The translations under genes were made by a program, and so were the position numbers. This document shows positions 28,325 to 35,094 of a stretch of DNA of 35,094 nucleotides, one piece after another (the first letter of the stretch is position 1; every line of letters begins with the position of its first letter). Where the stretch lies: contig JBCBJZ010000016.1 of NCBI GenBank assembly GCA_038522635.1, positions 1 to 35,094 of the forward strand, read 5' to 3'. The notes under the pieces are model-generated. The model ran no database searches, was not told the origin of the DNA, and saw nothing but the letters and a program-made list of their open reading frames with translations. This stretch comes from JBCBJZ01 sp038522635. GTDB lineage: Bacteria > Pseudomonadota > Alphaproteobacteria > Rhizobiales > Hyphomicrobiaceae.

Positions 28325-29638
28325 CTAAGGTTTCAGCTCGCCCGCCCCGCGCGCATGAACATGAAGCGCTTCCGCAAGATCGTTACGGTAACGCTGTAGT
28401 GTCACGGCGCCATCGAAGCGGCTCATAAGCTCTTCAGACGCCGAAGAAATTCGCCGGCGCAGAGCTTCGTTATCGCGCTTGAGCGCACATAAGCCTTGTG
28501 AAATTTCTTTCATGTCGCTGGGATTAACGCCAATGCCAACGTGCAAGCCTGACAGATAACCATCAATACCGGTGCTGCGTCCGTAAAGGATCGGCACGCC
28601 GGCAAACAGCGCTTCGGTATAAACCATACCGAATGTTTCATTTCGGCTTGGCAGAGCGAGCGCCAGATAGCGCGGCAGCCGAGCGAGGAACGCATCGTTC
28701 GAAACGGCACCTTTCAAGGTGACGCGGTCCTCAAGGTTGAGCCGCGCGATCAGCGCTTGCAGCTGAGCCCGTGACGCATCCGTGCCGGCGCCGAAGACGT
28801 CGAGCCTGGTTTCGCCCAACGCTTCGCCCGCGATCGCGAAAGCCTTGATCAGCCGGGCGATACCTTTCTTGCGGGCGATATCGAGGTTTGCCGCGATCAC
28901 GAAGGCGTCTTCAGGGGGCTGCGGCTCAATCGGCGTACGCGCGTTGCGCACGATGTTGGGCAAAAGCTGCGCCTGCGCGGCCTTAAAGCCCGTGAAGCGT
29001 TCAAGCTCCGCCCCGTACCAAGCTGAAACCAGATAGACACGCGCCGCCCGCGCGGTCAGCCGTGCAAGGCGTGGCCGGTAGGTCGGCTTGTAGCGCAACA
29101 CCTTGCGTTCGACTTCGCCGCGTACCGAAAGAAACAGCGGAACGCCAAGCTGCGTAGCGAGCCGCTCGCCTGCGAGCCCATCGAAGGTGAGCCGGTGCGC
29201 GTGGATCAAATCCACGTGGAAGTCTTCATCGCGCAGGATGCGAGCGATCGTCTTAGCGACCGCATCGAACATAGCCCCTAGCCCGACACCGAATGGCAGC
29301 CCGTGATGGCCGACGGCGAAGAGTTTCTGGTTCGCCGCAGGGGGTGAGCAGCGAACGAGGTAGGCTTTTCGTGGATCCGCCAAACGCTTCAGCGAGATGA
29401 TCACATGGTCGACATCAACGGTGCCATCGATGAGCGCCTTGACCGCCTGCGTGGTCGGCTCACGTACCTCATCGGGGTAGTCGCCGGTGATGTGCAGCAC
29501 CACAGGCCGCCGCCCATGCGCGGTGTGGAAGGCCTCAAGGCGCGCTGTTGAGCTTTGGCCTTGATCTGCGGCATGGCGCTCCGGCTCAGCTGCCGATACG
29601 GCGGTGCCTGCCGCCCGCTTTGTCGAAGCGTCAGCCAT
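28325..29638 (-). CDS. Family 4-like (GT-B) glycosyltransferase
   Basis: The 437-residue protein is a retaining GT-B transferase. The N-terminal domain shows VLHITGDYPDE and DLIHAHRLTFDG; the C-terminal domain shows NLDIARKKGIARLIKAF and the donor-site SRNETFGMVYTEALFAGVPI with the E-x7-E pair (E334, E342). A tail of about 42 residues precedes the first strand. It would add one sugar from a nucleotide donor to a lipid-linked repeat unit on the cytoplasmic face. The start follows the GT2 stop by five bases. Its donor and acceptor are not predictable from sequence. Confidence 0.87.
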   Translation of the reverse strand: MADASTKRAAGTAVSAAEPERHAADQGQSSTARLEAFHTAHGRRPVVLHITGDYPDEVREPTTQAVKALIDGTVDVDHVIISLKRLADPRKAYLVRCSPPAANQKLFAVGHHGLPFGVGLGAMFDAVAKTIARILRDEDFHVDLIHAHRLTFDGLAGERLATQLGVPLFLSVRGEVERKVLRYKPTYRPRLARLTARAARVYLVSAWYGAELERFTGFKAAQAQLLPNIVRNARTPIEPQPPEDAFVIAANLDIARKKGIARLIKAFAIAGEALGETRLDVFGAGTDASRAQLQALIARLNLEDRVTLKGAVSNDAFLARLPRYLALALPSRNETFGMVYTEALFAGVPILYGRSTGIDGYLSGLHVGIGVNPSDMKEISQGLCALKRDNEALRRRISSASEELMSRFDGAVTLQRYRNDLAEALHVHARGAGELKP

Positions 29639-29643
29639 CGGGT

Positions 29644-30744
29644 TCAGCCGCCACCGTACATTTCAGGCAGCGGCGCGCCGATGAAATGGCGTACCTTCCC
29701 GCGGTTCAGCCAGGCTCGCATACGCATCCGTAGCGCGCGCCCACGGTCGAGCGGTCGCAGCAGGCCTGATAGAGCGTAAGCAAGAGCGCACTTCCCCAAC
29801 GCATCGCCAAAACGGACCAGGCGCCACGCGGTCCACATTGTTGACCGACCCAGACGACCATGATCCAGACCACGATGACCATGACCACGATGATCATCAC
29901 CACCATGACCTTGTGAGGCTTGCCCCGAACCACCCGTTTGCGTCGCCATCTGGGGCGACAGCATCAACTGCGCGTAGGTCTGGCCGGCGCGCAGCATCCG
30001 CGTCTTGAGATAGCCACGCTGCAACCGCGCCGCAGGCACCCGCTCGAACACCTTCGCATCATCGGTCGCGACCAACTTCAGCCCGGCGCAGTGGGCTGCG
30101 TAAAAATAGGCGGTATCTTCACCACCGGTGCGGCCGAGGCGCTCGTCGAACGTAAGGCCGGCGCGCCTGAAGCCGTCGTAGCGCATCAACACGTTGCTGG
30201 TGCGCCCCGTGGTCAGCACGCGTCCGCGCTTGCCCCAGGGCACGTGCATCGGGTTCGCGGCAACCAGCCACGCCGGCGTGTCAGCGGGATAATGCGGGAA
30301 CACGGGCCCCACCACCGCATCCGCATTAAACGCGTCGAGCGCCCGCACCATGCGCTCAAGCCAATCGGGGGCGGCCCACTCATCATCATCGATGAACGCC
30401 AGGTAGGTCGCATCGCCAGCAAGGTCGAGACAGGCGTTGCGCGCGATCGCGATGTTGCGCGCGCCGACCCGGCAAGTGGCCACAGGGGGCGCGTTAGCGC
30501 CTTCGCGCTGCAGCCAGGCGTTGACCCGGGCCGTGGTGGCGCCGTCGGTTGAATCATCGGCGACCGCGATCTTTAAGGTCAACGCACGCTCAAGCCGTTG
30601 GGCAGCGATGCTGTCGAGCGTGCGCAGCAGGCTTTCACGACCACCGCTGGCGATGGCGACGCACAACGTCTCGCGAGCGTCGGTTTGCCCTTGAGGCGAA
30701 GCTTGCACCGCCAGCTGCGCCCCCCCACGCGAGGCATCCTGCAT
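29644..30744 (-). CDS. Family 2 glycosyltransferase with His/Asp-rich insert
   Basis: The start at 30744 overlaps the previous stop (ATGA) and has AGGAGG six bases upstream, giving 366 residues. It is a GT-A family 2 enzyme: CVAIASGGRESLLRTLDSI, AVADDSTDG, CRVGARNIAIARNACLD, AFIDDDEW with the metal-binding DDD (119-121) and RTGGEDTAYFYAA with the likely catalytic-base ED. A His/Asp/Gly-rich stretch, GHGGDDHRGHGHRGLDH, interrupts the C-terminal part at about residues 279-295. It probably adds a sugar to a polyprenyl-linked repeat; specificity is unknown. It belongs to the minus-strand polysaccharide block and is translationally coupled to the ligase-like gene. Confidence 0.87.
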   Translation of the reverse strand: MQDASRGGAQLAVQASPQGQTDARETLCVAIASGGRESLLRTLDSIAAQRLERALTLKIAVADDSTDGATTARVNAWLQREGANAPPVATCRVGARNIAIARNACLDLAGDATYLAFIDDDEWAAPDWLERMVRALDAFNADAVVGPVFPHYPADTPAWLVAANPMHVPWGKRGRVLTTGRTSNVLMRYDGFRRAGLTFDERLGRTGGEDTAYFYAAHCAGLKLVATDDAKVFERVPAARLQRGYLKTRMLRAGQTYAQLMLSPQMATQTGGSGQASQGHGGDDHRGHGHRGLDHGRLGRSTMWTAWRLVRFGDALGKCALAYALSGLLRPLDRGRALRMRMRAWLNRGKVRHFIGAPLPEMYGGG

Positions 30745-32057
30745 CACCGCCCTCCTGCGCGCGGCGTCCACGAGACGAGCGCCATCACGATCAGGAACAT
30801 CAAACTGAAGAGCGAAAATCCCCGCATGTAAGCGGTCTCAAACATGTTGTATCCGAGCATGAAAACGAACAGCGTCAGCGCCAGCCACCCGGCCACCGCA
30901 TCACGCGCGACCAACCGGCCGATACCGGCCATCACCGCGAATAACAAAAACGCGAAGAGCGCCGCGGCAGGTATGCCACCGGCCAACAACAGGTCGATGT
31001 AACCGTTATGACCTTGCGGCATTTTCGCAACGAACCCTGGGCCTTCCCGCAAGGATGGTGAATTGAAGCCCGCGCCCCAGAACGCTTCGTAGCCATAGCC
31101 GCGCCAGGGCGCTTGCGCGATCTTCTGCATCGCGAACGCCCAGATGTCGGTGCGTTGCGTCAAGGTGGGGTCGCCGAACAGCGTTTTCGCGACGGCCCCG
31201 AAATCCCACAGCCGCAAGCCGGCGCCCATCGCGTAAAGGCCGCCCAGCGCGAAAACCCCCGCTGGAATGCTCAGCGCCGGCGTCAAGCGGGCGCCGCGCG
31301 TGATCGCCACCAAAGTAAGGCCTACGACCGGGGCGAGGATGCCAAGGCCGATCGAGGTCTTCGAGTTCGAGACGACCAGCAGGAGCATCGCGACCAACGC
31401 TGTGCCGGCGCCCAACACCCTCAGCACGAATGGCCCCTGAGCGGCCCTGGATAGGCTCACCATCAAGATGCAGGCGGCCACACCTCCCAGCACGTTCTTG
31501 TGCGGGTAGATCCCGGCATGGCCGAGTGGGGTCGGTGGTTTGATGACGAGAGCGACCAGGTTCAACGCTGCAACAAGCGCGAGCGCCAGAAAGATCGCGT
31601 TGAAGCCCCGCCGCCACGCGCCACAGGCGTTGGCTGCAAGTGCTACGGCCGCGGCGATGATGGTCAGCATCAGGCCACGGCGCAGCGTGATCCCAGGCTC
31701 AACGCTCCAAGTGGTCGAATAGAGCGCCCAACCCAGGTTGGCGATGAGAAGGGCCAGCGACACCGTTGCGAAACTGCTCAACCGCCCGGCGCGGTTCAGC
31801 GCGAAGGCGAGCAAACTGAACAGCAGCATGGCGGGGAAATAGAGCCGGTTCAGCGGACCTGATTGTTGGTCGGGTGCGGCCGGGATGAAGTCGGCCATCG
31901 CTGAAGGTGGCGGGGCCGGCGCTTCGATCAAAGGCCACAGCAGGGTTGGATGCAGCACCATCGCCGCCAAGATGAAGCTGCCCAGCAGGGACGAGAGCGT
32001 CGCGGCCGGCGCAATGGCTGGGGCGGCCGGCTCCAGCCTCATAGGTGCCACGGTCAT
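30744..32057 (-). CDS. O-antigen ligase/polymerase-like (Wzy/WaaL) protein
   Basis: The 437-residue integral membrane protein has about eleven or twelve hydrophobic segments and the Wzy_C/WaaL signatures: YPHKNVLGGVAACI in the middle loop, GYGYEAFWGAGF, then QGHNGYIDLLLAGGIPA in the large periplasmic loop. Family members either polymerise lipid-linked repeats or ligate the polymer to an acceptor; sequence alone does not separate the two. The ATG at 32057 overlaps the flippase stop by ATGA; a further upstream ATG would lie inside the flippase gene. With Wzx and Wzz relatives next to it, a polymerase role is the simplest inference. Confidence 0.85.
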   Translation of the reverse strand: MTVAPMRLEPAAPAIAPAATLSSLLGSFILAAMVLHPTLLWPLIEAPAPPPSAMADFIPAAPDQQSGPLNRLYFPAMLLFSLLAFALNRAGRLSSFATVSLALLIANLGWALYSTTWSVEPGITLRRGLMLTIIAAAVALAANACGAWRRGFNAIFLALALVAALNLVALVIKPPTPLGHAGIYPHKNVLGGVAACILMVSLSRAAQGPFVLRVLGAGTALVAMLLLVVSNSKTSIGLGILAPVVGLTLVAITRGARLTPALSIPAGVFALGGLYAMGAGLRLWDFGAVAKTLFGDPTLTQRTDIWAFAMQKIAQAPWRGYGYEAFWGAGFNSPSLREGPGFVAKMPQGHNGYIDLLLAGGIPAAALFAFLLFAVMAGIGRLVARDAVAGWLALTLFVFMLGYNMFETAYMRGFSLFSLMFLIVMALVSWTPRAGGR

Positions 32058-33316
32058 TCGGCCGTTCCCCTTGCGCGCGCCGAAAGCGGCTGCGGATCTC
32101 GAAACAGCTTTGCAACAAGGATGCCGATCCACATCAGCAGAACGGCTTCACCCGCAATGACGGCGATGATCGCAGCCCAAGCGGGCACCTCCAACAGCAA
32201 CGCCAACAGCAACAACGCCGATACCATCGCCGCGGCCATCGAGGCGTAGGCGAGCGCGCGCAACCGGTAGGCGGCCTGCAGCACCGTCGACAGCATGATA
32301 CGCGCCAATGCGAGACCGGTGTAGATCCCCCACAGCGCCGTGACCACCGCGATGTCGGCATAGCGACCTTTGAACACGTAAGTTTCCGCGAGCGGCCAGG
32401 CCAGCACCAACGCCATGGCGTAAGCGAATGCCAGCAGCGAAACCAGGCTCAGGCCCTGCCACAGAAGGCGCCAGGCAGCGTCGCGTTCATCACGCGCGAG
32501 CAAACCGGCGAACGCGGGGCGTACAATCCGTACCCAGGCGCTGGCGAGCAGCACAAGCGGTCCCAACAGCAGGCGTCCAGCTTGCACCGAAGCGACGGCG
32601 GCGGCATCGCGCAGCACCTCAAGCACAACCACATAGGCGCGGTTATGCGCCTCCGTCACGCTGGCACCGGCAAGGCTCCAACGTGTGTCGCGCCAATGTT
32701 CGCGCCAATAGGTCTGCGCGACCGCGGCCCCACCGGTGATGGGGTTCACGGGGCGCGTTTCGCCAAGCGTGGTCAGCAGCAAAGCCAAGGCGTTGGCGAG
32801 CGCGATCGCGCTTAACGTCGCCGTTGACGGCGCAAGGGTGCCCCAAAGGATGACCGTAAAGGCAACGGCGCTCACGGCGAAGACAAGATCGAGGACCAAG
32901 CAGCGTTCCACGCGATCGGTGGCGATGAAAAGGCTGCGCGCACGCTCGCGCCCGAGCGTCAGATAGGCGCCGGCGAGCCCGGCGAGAATGAAGCTTGGAT
33001 CGCGGTGCGCGATGATAAAAAACGCCAGAGCAACGACGACGCCCGCCATCCGTAACAGAAGATCAAACGATACCAGATCATCAACGGTACGCATCCGCAG
33101 CGCGCCCGTACGCGCCGGGATCAGAACCGAAAGCGGCGTCGAGATCAGCGCGTTATGCAGGCTCGTCAGGATCAAGATGACGGTGAGCGCGTAGACGTAG
33201 CGCCCGAACTCCATCGGCGTCGCATAAGCGATCAGCGCAAAACTCACGGCCATGTTGAACAAGCTGAGCACAGCCTGGTCGATGACGCCGAGCAAGAGGG
33301 ATTTGCGCATCATCAT
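32054..33316 (-). CDS. Wzx-like polysaccharide flippase (MOP family)
   Basis: The 420-residue polytopic protein has about twelve hydrophobic spans and the MOP/Wzx pattern of short polar loops: an N-terminal KSLLLGVIDQAVLSLFNMAV, conserved EFGRYVYALTVILIL, and WVRIVRPAFAGL in a middle loop. Wzx proteins flip lipid-linked repeat units across the inner membrane to be joined by Wzy. Three consecutive ATG codons (33310-33316) leave the exact start uncertain. It is followed by an ATGA overlap with the ligase/polymerase gene. The 99 bases to the aminotransferase gene show no clear terminator. Confidence 0.82.
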   Translation of the reverse strand: MMMRKSLLLGVIDQAVLSLFNMAVSFALIAYATPMEFGRYVYALTVILILTSLHNALISTPLSVLIPARTGALRMRTVDDLVSFDLLLRMAGVVVALAFFIIAHRDPSFILAGLAGAYLTLGRERARSLFIATDRVERCLVLDLVFAVSAVAFTVILWGTLAPSTATLSAIALANALALLLTTLGETRPVNPITGGAAVAQTYWREHWRDTRWSLAGASVTEAHNRAYVVVLEVLRDAAAVASVQAGRLLLGPLVLLASAWVRIVRPAFAGLLARDERDAAWRLLWQGLSLVSLLAFAYAMALVLAWPLAETYVFKGRYADIAVVTALWGIYTGLALARIMLSTVLQAAYRLRALAYASMAAAMVSALLLLALLLEVPAWAAIIAVIAGEAVLLMWIGILVAKLFRDPQPLSARARGTAE

Positions 33317-33415
33317 CCAGGATCATGCGCCCCCATACGTTGCCCGAAGGACCAGCGTGCCCGTTCCGAAAAGGTTCCGCTTGGCCGTGAATCAGACGTT
33401 CTTGCGCGCGGGGGC

Positions 33416-35077
33416 TCAGCGGTTTTTCGCATAGGCCTTGAGGAAGTCGGTGATGATCCGCACGATGCCGCGCGATAGCACCTCATCGAAGGCGGCGATG
33501 AAGGTATCGACGTCTTCGCGGGTGCAAATCAGCGGCGGTTCCAGCCGGATCACGTTGCGGTTGTATTCGGTGAAGGCAACCAGGACCGCGTGGTCGCGCA
33601 GCAGGTGCGCGCCGATGAAGCCGGCAAGCGAGCCCTTGAGTTTGTCGTCAAGGACGGATAGCGCCTGTTTCATGCCGAACGGCAGCGTGCGCGAGAAATC
33701 CTGAAACTCGAGCCCGACCATCAGCCCTTGTCCGCGCACATCCTTGATCAGCGTCGGGTACTTCGTTTGCAGCCCTTCAAGCGCCTCGATCAGGTAGGCG
33801 CCCACGTCGCCGGCGTTCTCGATGAGGCCCTCGTCGTAGAGCAGGTTCAGGCCTTCGATCGCCGTGCAGCACGCTTCCCCGATCCCACCGAACGTGGCCG
33901 GGCCGTGGATCAACGCCGTCTTCGGCGCGCCATAGGCCTGCATATAGATCTCGCGCCGCGCGATCATCGCCGCCATCGCGCATTTGCCAGCCCCGAGCGA
34001 CTTTGCAAGCGCGGTGATATCGGGCACCACATCGGCATGCTCAAACGCGTAGAAGCGGCCCGTACGGCCCATGCCGCACTGCACCTCATCGGCGATCCAC
34101 AATACCTTGTGGCGGTTGCACAGCGCACGAAGATCGCGCCAGAACGCGACGGGCAACGTGTTGATGCCACCGCCGCCCTGGATCGTCTCAAGGCACACGA
34201 TCCCGACCTCCGGGTCCTCGGTGATCGCCCGACGGATCGCGTCGAGATCGCCGAACGGCACTTTGACACCGGTGTTTAGCAGCGGGAATTTTGAGCGGTA
34301 GAGCGCGCCATCCGTGATTGAAAGCGCGCCTTTGGTTTTACCGTGGAACGAGTTCTCCGCGTAGACGATCTTCGAACGCTTCGGCCCTTGCACCTGCTCA
34401 GCAAGCTTGATCGCAGCTTCCATCGCCTCGGAGCCTGATGAGCCCAGGAACACCATGTCGAGGTCGCCCGGCGAGAGCTGCGCCAGGTTGTGCGCCAAGG
34501 CACTGGCGTACTGCGAAAGGAACGCCATCGCGATCTCGTGGCGCTTTTCATCCTGGAAGGTTTTGCGAATGGCGAGGATGCGCGGGTGATTGTGGCCGAA
34601 GGCGAGCGAGCCGAAGCCGCCGAAGAAGTCGAGGATGCGGCGCCCGTCGCGGTCGATGTAATGCATGCCCTCGGCGCGCTCGATGATGACGCGGTTGAAG
34701 CCGAGCAGCTTCATGAAGTGGAGCTGACCGGGGTTGAGGTGGGCGCAGAAGTGCTCGGCGATCGTGCGGGCATCGAGCGCCTTGGCGTCTTCAACGCTAA
34801 GCAGGGCGGGCTTGGGCAAAGGTGCTTTCACCGTTGCGGATGGGGCCACAATAGGTGTGGCCCCAGGCGCTGGGATCGACCCTGGTGCTGGCCCAGGCCC
34901 TGCCGCAACCGCGGCCGCGACCGCTTTATCGGCACCGGTTTCATCGGCGCCACCAGAGTGCATCGCCGCATCCGGCGAAAGCGTGTCGGCAGCGTTCACG
35001 TCCCGCCTGTCATCCTGCACGTCATCGCTCCGCGCTTTGAGCGTGGGCGTCTGTGTTCCATCCAAGCCGGTTGTCAT
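33416..35077 (-). CDS. Class III PLP aminotransferase with long N-terminal extension
   Basis: The 553-residue protein is a fold-type I class III aminotransferase. Key elements are GSSGSEAMEAAIKLAEQVQG (PLP phosphate side, around 212-231), WIADEVQCGMGRTG with the PLP-ring Asp D330, and the Schiff-base lysine in TALAKSLGAGK (K359). Residues 1 to about 90 are an Ala/Pro/Asp-rich extension absent from ordinary family members. The ATG at 35077 has AGGAG eight bases upstream. Related proteins transfer amino groups to omega-amino acids or nucleotide-sugar-like ketones. It lies upstream of the polysaccharide genes, so it may make an amino sugar or an amino substituent, but this is inferred from context only. 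Confidence 0.87.
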   Translation of the reverse strand: MTTGLDGTQTPTLKARSDDVQDDRRDVNAADTLSPDAAMHSGGADETGADKAVAAAVAAGPGPAPGSIPAPGATPIVAPSATVKAPLPKPALLSVEDAKALDARTIAEHFCAHLNPGQLHFMKLLGFNRVIIERAEGMHYIDRDGRRILDFFGGFGSLAFGHNHPRILAIRKTFQDEKRHEIAMAFLSQYASALAHNLAQLSPGDLDMVFLGSSGSEAMEAAIKLAEQVQGPKRSKIVYAENSFHGKTKGALSITDGALYRSKFPLLNTGVKVPFGDLDAIRRAITEDPEVGIVCLETIQGGGGINTLPVAFWRDLRALCNRHKVLWIADEVQCGMGRTGRFYAFEHADVVPDITALAKSLGAGKCAMAAMIARREIYMQAYGAPKTALIHGPATFGGIGEACCTAIEGLNLLYDEGLIENAGDVGAYLIEALEGLQTKYPTLIKDVRGQGLMVGLEFQDFSRTLPFGMKQALSVLDDKLKGSLAGFIGAHLLRDHAVLVAFTEYNRNVIRLEPPLICTREDVDTFIAAFDEVLSRGIVRIITDFLKAYAKNR

Positions 35078-35094
35078 GGGCGCCGCTCCTTTTG

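Noticed and set aside
27108..28328. 406-codon plus-strand frame opposite the Wzz-like gene
   Set aside because: It mirrors the coding strand of a well-supported coiled-coil protein; its Arg/Gln-rich content comes from the complementary codons.

Overview
The window looks like a chromosomal segment of a high-G+C Gram-negative bacterium, most likely an alphaproteobacterium. The basis is the codon usage (G/C-rich third positions with long spurious antisense frames), the alphaproteobacterial-type glutamate synthase pair, a group III truncated haemoglobin, a RES/Xre toxin-antitoxin pair, and a tRNA-Thr(UGU) gene with an encoded CCA end. The order and genus cannot be fixed from sequence reading alone.

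Positions 1-9149 hold housekeeping and small accessory genes: the start of a DUF1203 gene (minus, cut by the window edge), a nitronate monooxygenase-like flavoprotein (plus), a RES toxin with its Xre/MbcA/ParS-type antitoxin (minus), and the NADPH glutamate synthase operon gltB-gltD (minus). A promoter-like site about 330 bases upstream of gltB implies a long leader. Positions 9735-12376 hold an S9-family serine peptidase and a VOC (glyoxalase-fold) protein.

Positions 12.4-18.3 kb are more mosaic. They hold a gene-poor, A+T-richer stretch, an unusual membrane-spanning alpha/beta-hydrolase, a tight three-gene operon (quinone-oxidoreductase-like MDR protein, RidA-family protein, group III truncated haemoglobin) transcribed away from an HxlR regulator, and a small excisionase-like HTH gene next to tRNA-Thr, a typical scar of an integrative element.

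From about 18.8 kb to the right end lies a polysaccharide and cell-envelope locus with two converging blocks. The plus-strand block is: a UbiA-family prenyltransferase with a degenerate HAD-like N-terminus, a DprE1-like FAD oxidoreductase, a VTT/TVP38-family membrane protein and a polytopic GT-C-like protein. The minus-strand block reads from the right edge: a class III aminotransferase, a Wzx-like flippase, an O-antigen ligase/polymerase-like protein, a GT2, a GT4, a Wzz/GumC-type co-polymerase fused to a pseudo-BY-kinase, and a methyltransferase. A likely model, by inference, is that the minus-strand block makes, exports and length-controls a Wzy-type polysaccharide, while the plus-strand block makes and uses a polyprenyl-phosphate pentose donor resembling mycobacterial decaprenyl-phosphoryl-arabinose. 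The two blocks converge on a hairpin at about 24.24 kb. Several proteins of this locus carry low-complexity or tandem-repeat insertions.
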